A DNA stretch of 25,382 nucleotides from DAISJD01 sp036821645 (GCA_036821645.1 DAISJD010000033.1:1-25382), one strand, 5' to 3'. Positions 7,805-15,137 are shown, counted from the stretch's first letter. The notes: generated by a model from the sequence alone, not told the origin. Numbers and translations: made by a program.

Positions 7805-8713
7805 CTAGTTTCGGCGCATCGCTGCGATCAGTTTCGGCACATTCGCCTTGAACATCCCGATATAGCTATCGGCCTCTGTCCCTGGTGCCGACAGGGCATC
7901 GGCATAGAGGGTGCCGCCCAATTCAGCCCCGGTTTCCCTGGCCATTTGTTCGACGAGGCGCGGGTCGGTCATATTTTCGATGAAGAGAGCCTTGACCCCG
8001 GTTTTACGGATTTGCTTGATCAATTTTCCGACGGCGGCGGCACTGGGTTCGGCATCTTCGCTAATGCCGACGGGGGCGATGAAGGTAATGCCATAGGCTT
8101 TGCCGAAATATTGAAACGCATCATGGGCGGTGATCACCTGACGTTTTTCTGCCGGGATGGCGGCGATCGTCGCCTTGGTTTCCCGGTCGAGATCGGCGAG
8201 GGCTTGCAGATAGGCATCGGCGCGGCGTTGATAGCCGTCGCGATGGGCGGGGTCGGCTGCGATGAGGGCGGCGGCAATGGTGCGGACATAGGCTTGTCCG
8301 AGGCTTAAGTCCTGCCACGCATGGGGGTCCATGGTTCGTTTGCCGTCCTCTTCAAAGCTCAATGCCTTGATCCCGGCGGCGGCGATCACGGGTTTACCTT
8401 TGAACCCGGCCGCCTGGAGCGTGCGGGTCATCCATCCTTCGAGATTGAGGCCGTTCATCAAGACCATCTGGGCGTTGGCGACGCGCTTTACGTCGTTCGG
8501 ACTGGGTTGAAAGACATGGGCATCGCCATTGGGGCCGACCAGGGTTTCAACGACGACATCCTCGCCGCCGACCTGTTTTGCCATGTCGCCCAGGATCGAG
8601 AAACTGGCCACGATCTTAAACGGCGTCGGTTCCGCCCTGGCGACCCCTTGCAGGCCTGTCAGAACACAGAGACCGCCCAGGATTGCGGCCGAGAAGAAAT
8701 GACGAACAGTCAT
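7805..8713 (-). CDS. aztC: Zinc ABC transporter substrate-binding protein (AztC/ZnuA-like)
   Basis: This 302-residue cluster A-I metal-binding protein has an N-terminal signal peptide (residues 1-27, ending VARA-EP), so it works in the periplasm. Likely zinc ligands are His66 (DAHVF), His131 (DPHAW), His197 (TAHDAF) and Asp272 (YADAL). Three His plus Asp at these positions match zinc-binding AztC/TroA-type proteins, whereas manganese binders replace the third His by Glu. The His-rich loop of ZnuA is missing, favouring AztC over classical ZnuA. ATG 8713 is preferred over an in-frame TTG at 8731 because it begins directly with the basic signal-peptide n-region. It is last in the minus-strand importer operon, 64 bases after the permease. 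No AztD-like chaperone gene is seen. Confidence 0.9.
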   Translation of the reverse strand: MTVRHFFSAAILGGLCVLTGLQGVARAEPTPFKIVASFSILGDMAKQVGGEDVVVETLVGPNGDAHVFQPSPNDVKRVANAQMVLMNGLNLEGWMTRTLQAAGFKGKPVIAAAGIKALSFEEDGKRTMDPHAWQDLSLGQAYVRTIAAALIAADPAHRDGYQRRADAYLQALADLDRETKATIAAIPAEKRQVITAHDAFQYFGKAYGITFIAPVGISEDAEPSAAAVGKLIKQIRKTGVKALFIENMTDPRLVEQMARETGAELGGTLYADALSAPGTEADSYIGMFKANVPKLIAAMRRN

Positions 8714-8777
8714 GATAAAACACGCTCGCAAGAGTGAGGTGGGTAAAAATAAAAAACAAATGAGTTTGTCTTACTCT

Positions 8778-9647
8778 TTAGAAATTGTGATTCACGACAT
8801 GACGAACCCGAATAGAATCGTACCGACCAATAAAAATAGAGCCAATATAGCAGAGCCCGGCGGTCAGAATAATGGCCGGGCCGGACGGTATTTCGACATG
8901 GTACGAGATCAGCAACCCGATATAACCGGATATGGCAGCAATCGCCGTACTGACGAAGGCCAAGGACCAGACTTCGCGCGCCCAAAAGCGGGCCGATGCG
9001 GCGGGCAGCATCATGAGCCCGACGGCCATGAGCGTGCCCAGCGCCTGAAATCCGGCGACGAGATTGAGGACGACCAACACCAGGAACAAGCCATGAATAA
9101 GCCCGCCCGGCACACCGGCGGCGCGCAGAAAACCCGGATCGAAGGCCTCTAAGACGAGGGGGCGATAAAACAGCGCCAACGCCAACAGCGTCACGGTGCA
9201 AATCCCGGCGACGAGGAACAGGGCCGAATCGTCGACGGCCAGGATCGTCCCGAATAAGACATGCAACAGATCGACATTCGACCCATGGGTGGAGACGATC
9301 ATCACCCCAAGCGCAAGGGAAATGAGATAGAATGCGGCAAAAGCCGCGTCTTCTTTCATCGGGGTGAGGTGGGTGACGAGGCCTGACAGGAACGCGACCA
9401 ACAGGCCCGCGATGGCCCCGCCCAAACTCATGGCCGGTAGGGAGAGACCAGCCAGCATGAACCCGATCGCGGCACCGGGTAGGACCGCATGGCTCATCGC
9501 GTCGCCCATCAGGCTCATCCGGCGCAGAACCAGCAGGGTGCCGATGGGACCGCAGCCAAGTGCCAGGGCCAAGGCCCCGATCAGGGCCCGGCGCATGAAG
9601 GTAAAATCGTAAAACGGCGCCAAAAGAAGGTCGTAAAGCATGGTCAC
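8778..9647 (-). CDS. aztB: Zinc ABC transporter permease (AztB/ZnuB-like)
   Basis: This 289-residue inner-membrane protein belongs to the ABC-3 (FecCD-like) permease family. It is almost wholly hydrophobic with about eight or nine membrane spans; the conserved LLVLRRMSLMGDAMSHAVLP (around residues 38-57) is the family hallmark and contacts the transport path, and FQALGTLMAVGLMMLPAA (about 206-223) is the ATPase-coupling region. It would carry zinc from the binding protein into the cytoplasm. The start is GTG 9647, whose GTGA overlaps the stop of the ATPase gene; ATG 9641 is the alternative. Translational coupling to the ATPase is therefore likely. Confidence 0.92.
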   Translation of the reverse strand: MTMLYDLLLAPFYDFTFMRRALIGALALALGCGPIGTLLVLRRMSLMGDAMSHAVLPGAAIGFMLAGLSLPAMSLGGAIAGLLVAFLSGLVTHLTPMKEDAAFAAFYLISLALGVMIVSTHGSNVDLLHVLFGTILAVDDSALFLVAGICTVTLLALALFYRPLVLEAFDPGFLRAAGVPGGLIHGLFLVLVVLNLVAGFQALGTLMAVGLMMLPAASARFWAREVWSLAFVSTAIAAISGYIGLLISYHVEIPSGPAIILTAGLCYIGSIFIGRYDSIRVRHVVNHNF

Positions 9648-10435
9648 GCCGCCTCGATCCCCTGATGATGGTGACCATGGCCGTGATGGCGATGATCGCC
9701 GCCATCTTCCCAGTGGTTGGCCGCATTGCGGGCCGCTTCGAGATGCGCGGGGCTCAAACTATCCGCGCTCGGCCCCCAGGCTATCAGGCTGCGCGCCATC
9801 AGCAGGGTTTCTGGGAAATGGGCGCGCACCTGATCGAAATCATGCAGAACGGCGATAATCGTGCGCCCCTCTTGATGCCAGGTGCGGACCAGATCCAAGA
9901 GATCGGCGGTCGTGCGGGCATCGAGGGCGTTGAACGGTTCGTCCAACAGAATGAGAGGGGCATTCTGGACGATCAGCCTGGCGAAAAGGACCCGTTGAAA
10001 CTGACCGGCTGACAGATCTCCGATCGAGCGATCGTCAAAACCGGCAAGACCCACTTGGCAGAGGGCGGCCCGACAATCTTCCAAGGCCGCAGCATCGACC
10101 GACCGCCACCAGCTCATGCGTCGCCAATGGCCCAGCATGACGGTGTCGCGTACGGTGATCGGAAAACCGTGATCGATGTCGGATTGTTGCGGCAGATAGG
10201 CGAGTTTATTCTGGGGACAGCCACCCCGATCGATCCGACCGGCCGCCGGCTTGATCGTGCCGGCAATCGCCTTGATCAAACTGCTTTTACCGGCCCCGTT
10301 CGGGCCGACGATAGCGGTGAGCGAACCGGGGGCGAAGCGACCGGAAACGGCGGCGACCGCAAGGCGGCGTTGATAGCGCACGCTGACCCGATCGAGATCG
10401 ATGCCGGGAACGACCGGCTTTGTCGGCGGCACCAT
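9644..10435 (-). CDS. aztA: Zinc ABC transporter ATP-binding protein (AztA/ZnuC-like)
   Basis: The 263-residue ATPase has all ABC motifs: Walker A GPNGAGKSS (44-52), the Q-loop LPQQ (81-84), signature LSAGQ (141-145), Walker B LILLDEP (161-167) and switch His198. It ends in a histidine-rich tail, seven His between 248 and 257, as seen in zinc-type ATPases, which may bind metal and gate activity (inference). It energises import by the permease. I use ATG 10435 rather than the in-frame TTG 10450, because it overlaps the stop of an upstream 55-codon gene by one base (TGATG), a coupling pattern. The stop overlaps the permease GTG by four bases. Confidence 0.93.
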   Translation of the reverse strand: MVPPTKPVVPGIDLDRVSVRYQRRLAVAAVSGRFAPGSLTAIVGPNGAGKSSLIKAIAGTIKPAAGRIDRGGCPQNKLAYLPQQSDIDHGFPITVRDTVMLGHWRRMSWWRSVDAAALEDCRAALCQVGLAGFDDRSIGDLSAGQFQRVLFARLIVQNAPLILLDEPFNALDARTTADLLDLVRTWHQEGRTIIAVLHDFDQVRAHFPETLLMARSLIAWGPSADSLSPAHLEAARNAANHWEDGGDHRHHGHGHHHQGIEAA

Positions 10436-10602
10436 CAGATCAAGGCCCAAAAGACGCCGGACCAGAGCAATAGGATGAGCCCGATCGCAATGCCGAGACG
10501 GGATACAACCCCCCAGGCAAGCGGGCTGCCGAGACCACGCTTTGCGGTATGTGGCACGGCCGCCTGGGTCTTGCCGATGGGTCTTGTATCGGAAACGGTC
10601 AC
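10435..10602 (-). CDS. Uncharacterised 55-residue single-span membrane protein heading the zinc operon
   Basis: A 56-codon frame starts at GTG 10602 with GAGG about nine bases upstream and ends in a TGA that overlaps the ATPase ATG by one base. The product has a polar, basic N-terminal half (MTVSDTRPIGKTQAAVPHTA) and one hydrophobic C-terminal span from about residue 36 to 54 ending GVFWALI. The likely topology is N-terminus inside with one membrane anchor. I recognise no family. The tight coupling, the ribosome binding site and the promoter just upstream make it a credible gene and not a chance frame. A role as a regulatory or assembly subunit of the importer is inference. Confidence 0.72.
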   Translation of the reverse strand: MTVSDTRPIGKTQAAVPHTAKRGLGSPLAWGVVSRLGIAIGLILLLWSGVFWALI

Positions 10603-10638
10603 AGGGCGGGTTCCTCGGTTATCTCCAAGATAGGAGCA

Positions 10639-10666
10639 ACAATACGTTATAATGTAACAATGTCAA
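10639..10666 (-). promoter_or_regulatory. Promoter of the zinc operon with Zur-like operator in the spacer
   Basis: On the minus strand a perfect -35 TTGACA (10666-10661) and a -10 TATTGT (10644-10639) are 16 bases apart. Between them GTTACATTATAAC (10658-10646) is a near-perfect inverted repeat that resembles the GTTATAnnATAAC-type core of proteobacterial Zur boxes. A repressor bound there would block RNA polymerase, as expected for zinc-replete repression of the importer. No zur gene lies in the window. Confidence 0.7.
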
Positions 10667-10676
10667 GACCGAAACT

Positions 10677-10694
10677 GCCGCCCAAACGGGCGGC
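10677..10694 (-). terminator. Hairpin after the NicO-type transporter gene
   Basis: GCCGCCC (10677-10683) and GGGCGGC (10688-10694) form a seven-bp GC stem with a four-base loop, nine bases downstream of the transporter stop on the minus strand. The T-run is poor (cagtttcgg), so it is at best a weak terminator separating this operon from the zinc operon promoter. Confidence 0.35.
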
Positions 10695-10702
10695 GGGTTC
10701 GC

Positions 10703-11836
10703 TCAGATCGGACTGAAAATACGGGAATAGGCATCCAGCATCAGCAGGCCGGAAAACGCCATGATGGCAATTGAACCCAACACACCAAGGCCCCGTTCGA
10801 TTTGTTCGAAACGCCCTGTCGACTGACTGCTCACTCTGGCGAGGAAATTGCGGCTGACGATGCTCAAGATCCCGATCATCGACACGGTAATCCCCATGCC
10901 AAGCGATAGGGCCATAACGGCCATGACCCCGATACCCATCGCGTCGGTCCCAAGCGCAAACAGCATAATGATGATCGCACTGGCGCACGGGGCGACACCG
11001 GCGGCGGCCAACAGGATGTTATCGAACCGCGCGCGACCTTTCGGCGGTGTGGGTACTGCAGCATGGCCGTGATGATTGCAGGCTTGGCCATGATCATGGT
11101 GGAGATGCGTATGGCCGTGACCATGGTGATGAGCGTGCTCATGACCGTGATCGTGATGACCATGATGATGGTGATGATGGTGATGGTCATGAGGGCCGTG
11201 ATCGGCGTGTCCGCAGGCGGGACCATGGTTGTGACTGCCGATCGGTCCATGATGATGACCGCAGCCCTGACCTGTGATCGCCCGCCAGAACATGGTCGCA
11301 CCGATTGCGACGATGAGGCCGTAACTGACGGTTTCGACGAGTGCCGCATGCTCTTGGATGCGGGTTCCGGCCACCTGAAGTGCAAGCGACAACAGGAAAA
11401 CCATCACGATCGCGGATATGCCTTGCAAGAGGGAAATCAACCCCCCCATTACTATGCCGGAATGCCACCGGGCCTCGTGCGTCACGAAATAAGACGCGAT
11501 CACGGCCTTACCATGTCCCGGCCCCACTGCATGAAGGACACCATAGAGAAAGGAAAGGCCGAGTAAGGCAAACAGAGCGGTCGGGGATCCCGTATCGCGC
11601 ACGGCGCGTATTTCGCCACTCACCAGTTTATTCAAGGCGCGTTGCTGCTGAACGAGCCAATGTTCGAAGCTGCCGAGCATCGATTGGCCCTGCAGTTGGG
11701 GGGGCGGCGTTGATGGGGTGGCTGCTTCTTGCCGGGTGGGTGCCGGGTCTGCGAACGGATCGGCCGCCGCCATGGCCGGACCGGGAGACAAGAGGCCGGA
11801 CAGCAAGAAAACCAAGGATAAAATCAAGGCGCGCAT
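10703..11836 (-). CDS. NicO/RcnA-type nickel-cobalt (divalent metal) transporter with His-rich loop
   Basis: The 377-residue protein has an N-terminal signal-like segment (1-23, ending AMA-A), then about six membrane spans. The NicO hallmark HAVGPGHGK (102-110) lies in the first transport helix; the second half carries AAAGVAPCASAIIIM (277-291), the matching conserved segment. Between them, residues 194-258 hold 33 histidines, including a run of eight. RcnA of E. coli, a nickel/cobalt exporter, has a similar but shorter His loop, while related NicO proteins in DUF1007 pairs have been proposed to import zinc or nickel. Direction and metal therefore stay open. ATG 11836 overlaps the stop of the DUF1007 gene (TGATG), so the two are coupled. 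Confidence 0.88.
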   Translation of the reverse strand: MRALILSLVFLLSGLLSPGPAMAAADPFADPAPTRQEAATPSTPPPQLQGQSMLGSFEHWLVQQQRALNKLVSGEIRAVRDTGSPTALFALLGLSFLYGVLHAVGPGHGKAVIASYFVTHEARWHSGIVMGGLISLLQGISAIVMVFLLSLALQVAGTRIQEHAALVETVSYGLIVAIGATMFWRAITGQGCGHHHGPIGSHNHGPACGHADHGPHDHHHHHHHHGHHDHGHEHAHHHGHGHTHLHHDHGQACNHHGHAAVPTPPKGRARFDNILLAAAGVAPCASAIIIMLFALGTDAMGIGVMAVMALSLGMGITVSMIGILSIVSRNFLARVSSQSTGRFEQIERGLGVLGSIAIMAFSGLLMLDAYSRIFSPI

Positions 11837-12465
11837 CAGGGAACCATCCCTTTGTAGGTACAGGTTATCAGGTCGTTGTCGACAGAGCCGTATCCTTGGG
11901 TTTCTCGGGTAATCGTCGTCGCTTCGCAATGGGCGTTTACGCCGTCGCCATCGACGGTTTTGACGGGTACGGAATTGTCGAGTTCGAAATCAATGAACCA
12001 TTCGGGATCGAAAACCGCCAGTTCAAGCTTGTTGTCGGCCTTTGGATTGGGGGTCGTCAGAGGAATCGTGAAAGTATAGACCGCCTTGTTGTTCACGAAA
12101 CTCGCGGTAAAATCCTTGAATTCGGTCAGTTTTATCCGTTCATCATTGATTTTTGCCCCGGTAAAGAATCGTTTTCCGGCGACGGGGGCGAAATGTTGGT
12201 CGCGAAGGTTCTGAATATCCTTGGGCGTAATCGGACCTTTTTTGCTGCTGGTGTAATCCGTGCGCAAGGTGGTCGAATAAAGCTCGTCAAAGGCCCAGGT
12301 CATGCGCACGCCGGTAAGGCCGCTTTTGTCGAAGAGCATTTCCATCTTATGCTCGACGAAGATATGGGGGTGGGCTGCAGCGTCGCAGACAGTCGCAAGA
12401 AATCCGAAAAGAACGACGACGATCCCGCGCCGCAACGGGGGGGAGCCCAAAAAAATACTGGCCAT
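11836..12465 (-). CDS. DUF1007 family periplasmic protein
   Basis: This 209-residue protein has an N-terminal hydrophobic signal segment (about 15-31) followed by the family hallmark AHPHIFVEH, in which the mature N-terminus begins with two closely spaced histidines, a plausible metal site. The rest is beta-rich with conserved WFIDFEL near the middle of the C-terminal half. DUF1007 proteins nearly always pair with NicO/RcnA-like transporters, as here, and are thought to hand metal to or from the transporter in the periplasm; biochemical proof is limited. ATG 12465 is chosen because the signal peptide follows directly; an in-frame GTG 12504 would lie in the promoter and palindrome. The stop overlaps the transporter start. 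Confidence 0.85.
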   Translation of the reverse strand: MASIFLGSPPLRRGIVVVLFGFLATVCDAAAHPHIFVEHKMEMLFDKSGLTGVRMTWAFDELYSTTLRTDYTSSKKGPITPKDIQNLRDQHFAPVAGKRFFTGAKINDERIKLTEFKDFTASFVNNKAVYTFTIPLTTPNPKADNKLELAVFDPEWFIDFELDNSVPVKTVDGDGVNAHCEATTITRETQGYGSVDNDLITCTYKGMVP

Positions 12466-12483
12466 GATTCCGCACAAAGTAAG

Positions 12484-12520
12484 TTTAGAGTCTAAAACGG
12501 TCACGGGGCGACATTGTCAG
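12484..12520 (-). promoter_or_regulatory. Putative promoter of the DUF1007-NicO operon with a palindromic operator
   Basis: A perfect 13-bp inverted repeat TTTAGA-G-TCTAAA (12484-12496, plus-strand reading) lies 19 bases upstream of ATG 12465. On the minus strand its first half coincides with a possible -10 (TTTAGA, 12496-12491), 18 bases from a -35-like CTGACA (12520-12515). The overlap suggests a repressor site, possibly metal-responsive. The regulator is not identifiable from sequence. Confidence 0.45.
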
Positions 12521-12560
12521 ACCTTTGTTGCAGTATGATGGTGATCCGACTATTACGCGA

Positions 12561-12601
12561 CAGGTTTTACGGTGTGTGATGATTAAAAACCTGTAAGGTT
12601 T
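12561..12601. repeat. Inverted repeats at the 3' end of mntH
   Basis: CAGGTTTT (12561-12568) is repeated inverted as AAAACCTG (12586-12593), and the latter also overlaps a second small hairpin AAACCT/AGGTTT (12587-12592, 12596-12601). On the minus strand the small hairpin is followed by a short T-run, so it may act as a weak terminator that overlaps the mntH stop. Confidence 0.35.
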
Positions 12602-13884
12602 ATGAGAAGGAGCCCGTTTAGGCCAATGATCGTGCCGGTGATCAGCCAACAGAGCGCGATAAAAACCGGGTGCGGCGTAAAGCTGCCCATCAGGCGACGA
12701 TCCCCGGCAAAATGAATGAGCGGGACGGCTGCAAAGGGCAGTTGCAAGGACAGGATCACCTGACTGACGATCAACAACGTATTGGCCTTCGATTCACCGA
12801 AATAACCGACGATGGCAAGCGACGGTAAAAGGGCCAGAAGACGGGTGACCGCCCGGCGCAGCCGAGGAGAGACCCGTAACGTGATGAATCCATTCATCAC
12901 GATCTCACCGGCCATGGTGCCGGTCAGGGTCGCATTTTGTCCAGCCGCCAATAAGGCGAGGGCAAAACAAAGGGCGGCGGAGGATCCGAGTAGGGGGGTC
13001 AGAATGCCATAGGCATCTTCAAGATCGCCGACGGCGCGAAAGCCTGCCGGATGGAAATTCGAGGCTGCGAGAATGAGAATCGCCCCATTCAGAAAACAGG
13101 CAATAGTCAGGGCAATGACCGCATCGATCGTGCTGAACCTGATGGCCTCGCGTTTACCCAGTTCGGTCCGCGGATAGGGGCGGGTTTGAATAAGGGCGGA
13201 ATGCAGATAAAGATTGTGGGGCATGATCGTGGCGCCGATAATGCCGATCGCGAGATAGAGCGCAGATTCGTCGCTGAGAATGCGGCGATCGGGGATTATC
13301 CCATCGACGATCCGGGCCATTTCGGGTGCAGAGACGATCATTTCATAGGTAAAACAGCCGATGATCAGCAGGATGAGGGCGACGACCATCGCCTCGACCG
13401 CGCGCAAGCGCCATTGTTGCACGCTCATCAAGATCAAGATATCGGCACTTGTGAGCGCCATGGCAATCAAGATCGGCAGACTGAACAGCAGATGCAGCGC
13501 AATGGCCGTTCCCAGCAATTCGGCAAGATCGCAGGCGATGATCCCGATTTCGGCCAGAACCCAAAGGCCGAAGCTGACCCAGGGTGGGTATTGCATCCGA
13601 CATCGGGCGGCGAGATCTGTTTCGGTGACGATGCCAAGACGCAAGGAAAGGGTTTGCAGCATGATCGCCATAACGCTTGAGATCACGACTACGCTCAGCA
13701 AAAGATAGCCGAAGGCGGCACCGCCAGCGATGTCTGTCGCCCAATTGCCGGGATCCATATAGCCGACGGCAATCAGATAGCCAGGGCCGGAAAACGCCAA
13801 AAGCTTTTTAAAAAAACTGCCGATCTGCGGTGCGCCGCCCGATGAATGACGTTGCTTATGGCGGACACTGTCCAACAAACCCAT
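12583..13884 (-). CDS. mntH: Nramp family divalent metal:proton symporter (MntH)
   Basis: The 433-residue inner-membrane protein imports Mn(II), and often Fe(II), driven by the proton gradient. About eleven spans are visible. The metal-site motifs are intact: DPGN in the first helix (Asp44, Asn47) and MPHN in helix six (Met221, His223), the Met being the residue that favours transition metals over Ca and Mg. Length equals typical bacterial Nramp. The start ATG 13884 follows AGGAG. It lies upstream of the DUF1007-NicO operon on the same strand, about 118 bases away, and is divergent from uppP with 188 bases between. No mntR-like gene is in view and no clear MntR or Mur box was found. Confidence 0.93.
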   Translation of the reverse strand: MGLLDSVRHKQRHSSGGAPQIGSFFKKLLAFSGPGYLIAVGYMDPGNWATDIAGGAAFGYLLLSVVVISSVMAIMLQTLSLRLGIVTETDLAARCRMQYPPWVSFGLWVLAEIGIIACDLAELLGTAIALHLLFSLPILIAMALTSADILILMSVQQWRLRAVEAMVVALILLIIGCFTYEMIVSAPEMARIVDGIIPDRRILSDESALYLAIGIIGATIMPHNLYLHSALIQTRPYPRTELGKREAIRFSTIDAVIALTIACFLNGAILILAASNFHPAGFRAVGDLEDAYGILTPLLGSSAALCFALALLAAGQNATLTGTMAGEIVMNGFITLRVSPRLRRAVTRLLALLPSLAIVGYFGESKANTLLIVSQVILSLQLPFAAVPLIHFAGDRRLMGSFTPHPVFIALCWLITGTIIGLNGLLLINLTGF

Positions 13885-14023
13885 GATCTCCTGCTGCGTT
13901 CGGCCTCTGAAAGGCGATGATCATTTGTTTTATCCCCGTGAAAGGGAGCATGCTTGTGATTTAGGTCCCCGTGACATTGGGACAAGGCGTTCGGGTACCG
14001 AAAGCAACGCCCCATATGCGCCG

Positions 14024-14034
14024 ATATCTGATAT
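14024..14034. promoter_or_regulatory. Small palindrome in the mntH/uppP divergent region
   Basis: ATATC-T-GATAT is a perfect 11-bp inverted repeat about 40 bases before uppP and 140 bases before mntH. It is a candidate operator in a divergent promoter region. It matches no metal-regulator box that I can recall, and such a short repeat can occur by chance. Confidence 0.25.
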
Positions 14035-14072
14035 GGTGCGGGTCCGTCAAACATACCGCATCTTGAGGTTCT

Positions 14073-14921
14073 ATGTTGCTTGCAGCACCGGATGATCATC
14101 CCGATCTGTTTCAAACCATTATTCTTGCGATCATTCAGGGGATCAGCGAACTGTTTCCGATTTCCAGCGTCGCTCACGCGGTTTTAACGCCTGCGGCCTT
14201 CGGTTGGGAATTTACCCCGCAATTTTTAAAAGAGAATTTTCTACCCTTCGTCGTTATGCTTCATTTAGGGACGGCCATTGCCCTTCTCTTGTTTTTTCGG
14301 CGGGACTGGGTCAGTTTTTCCGGTGCCTTGGTGAGTGGGCGCGACCCTTTGGCGCGGCGTGAGTTCCTGTTGGTGATCGTTGGGACGATTCCGGCGGCCT
14401 TGCTCGGCTTGGTCTTCGAGAAGAGTCTGCGTGGGCTGTTTTCGAGCGTCGTGTCGGCCGGCTTGTTTCTGATGCTGAATGGGGTGTTGCTCTATGTCGG
14501 GGAACGGGCCCAGGAGCGGGGGAGCAAGACTCTGTCGCAACTGAGTTTTCGGTCGGCCTTGCTGATCGGGCTCGCCCAGTCTTTGGCGCTTATTCCGGGC
14601 TTTTCGCGATCGGGGGCGAGCATTATCGCCGGATTCTGGTCTGGGCTCACCCATGAATCCGCCGCCCGGTTCTCTATGTTGTTGGCGACGCCGATCATTG
14701 TCGGGGCGAGTGTTTTGGAACTGCCGAAACTGGCCCGGCAAGCCAATGGCGAGATTTTTTTTCTGTCGGCCATCGGCGGACTGGTGGCCGGGCTCGTTGC
14801 ATATGGTGCCGTTTGGGCCCTCATGACGTGGTTCAAACGACAGGAAATCAACGCGATGCGGCCGTTTGCCCTTTATTGCTGGCTGGTTGGCGCCAGTGCG
14901 ATCCTGCTGTCCTTGAGTTGA
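14073..14921 (+). CDS. uppP: Undecaprenyl-diphosphate phosphatase (BacA/UppP)
   Basis: This 282-residue integral membrane enzyme removes a phosphate from undecaprenyl diphosphate so that the lipid carrier for peptidoglycan and other surface glycans can be reused; its active site faces the periplasm. The two family motifs are seen as ELFPISSVAH (residues 26-35, with Glu26 catalytic; the usual STGH is changed to SVAH) and PGFSRSGAS (175-183, Arg179 catalytic). About eight membrane spans. The SVAH variant and the insert around 43-56 place it in a divergent subgroup, so it may have altered specificity. ATG 14073 is preceded by GAGG. It stands alone on the plus strand, divergent from mntH; the next gene has its own promoter. 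Confidence 0.9.
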   Translation: MLLAAPDDHPDLFQTIILAIIQGISELFPISSVAHAVLTPAAFGWEFTPQFLKENFLPFVVMLHLGTAIALLLFFRRDWVSFSGALVSGRDPLARREFLLVIVGTIPAALLGLVFEKSLRGLFSSVVSAGLFLMLNGVLLYVGERAQERGSKTLSQLSFRSALLIGLAQSLALIPGFSRSGASIIAGFWSGLTHESAARFSMLLATPIIVGASVLELPKLARQANGEIFFLSAIGGLVAGLVAYGAVWALMTWFKRQEINAMRPFALYCWLVGASAILLSLS

Positions 14922-14932
14922 GCGGACAGCGT

Positions 14933-14960
14933 TTGACGATATTTACAATACCGCTATGCA
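14933..14960 (+). promoter_or_regulatory. Promoter ahead of the structured leader and btaA
   Basis: TTGACG (14933-14938) and TATGCA (14955-14960) are 16 bases apart, twelve bases after the uppP stop. Transcription would begin around 14967, immediately before the left arm of the long stem at 14972. Confidence 0.6.
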
Positions 14961-14967
14961 TTATAAG

Positions 14968-15092
14968 AGGAGGCACCTTCGTGATGGAGGCTTGGTGAAA
15001 TCTGCGGGTCGGGATATCAAAGTACTGGACCTTGAGGGGGGTTTGCCCATATCCGTGGTGCATCGACGGAGATGGGGCCCTTCGAAGGTGCC
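14968..15092 (+). ncRNA. Unidentified structured RNA element upstream of btaA (leader or small RNA)
   Basis: A perfect 10-bp stem, GGCACCTTCG (14972-14981) with CGAAGGTGCC (15083-15092), encloses 101 bases with further pairing: GGATAT (15012-15017) with ATATCC (15049-15054), continued by CAAA (15018-15021) with TTTG (15042-15045) and a CCC bulge. The remaining two sides of the central region are almost equal in length and purine-rich. A promoter lies directly before the element and it contains no convincing reading frame. I compared it from memory with SAM-I, SAM-II, SAH, cobalamin, FMN, TPP, 6S and SRP RNAs and saw no match. It may be a riboswitch-like leader for btaA or an independent small RNA. 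Confidence 0.5.
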
Positions 15093-15119
15093 GTTTCTCC
15101 GGTTCAAAGCACAAAGGCG

Positions 15120-15137
15120 TGCCGGGATTGCCCGGCA
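15120..15137 (+). other. Hairpin just before the btaA ribosome binding site
   Basis: TGCCGGG (15120-15126) and CCCGGCA (15131-15137) form a perfect seven-bp stem with a four-base loop. The btaA Shine-Dalgarno (aggatgagg) follows within ten bases and a T5 run lies at 15153-15157. It could be the expression platform of the structured leader; the T-run is too distant for a standard terminator. Confidence 0.45.

Noticed and set aside
11047..11260. Possible short-repeat or CRISPR-like array
   Set aside because: The catgat/catcac repeats are His codons of the NicO loop in frame, without spacers or a leader.
11341..12495. 384-codon plus-strand frame antisense to the NicO and DUF1007 genes
   Set aside because: It spans two coupled genes with clear family motifs on the other strand, has no ribosome site or domain, and its product is low in complexity. 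Long antisense frames are normal in GC-rich DNA.
12484..12496. Irr/ICE iron box at the DUF1007 promoter
   Set aside because: The half-sites look similar, but the centre is one base, while the ICE element has longer TTTAGAA arms with a three-base centre.
13885..14072. yybP-ykoY manganese riboswitch ahead of mntH
   Set aside because: The hallmark GGGGAGUAG-type loop and the matching second motif are absent, and this class usually controls exporters.
14922..15000. Pho box upstream of btaA
   Set aside because: Known bacterial btaAB genes respond to phosphate, but I found no pair of CTGTCAT-like repeats with eleven-base spacing.
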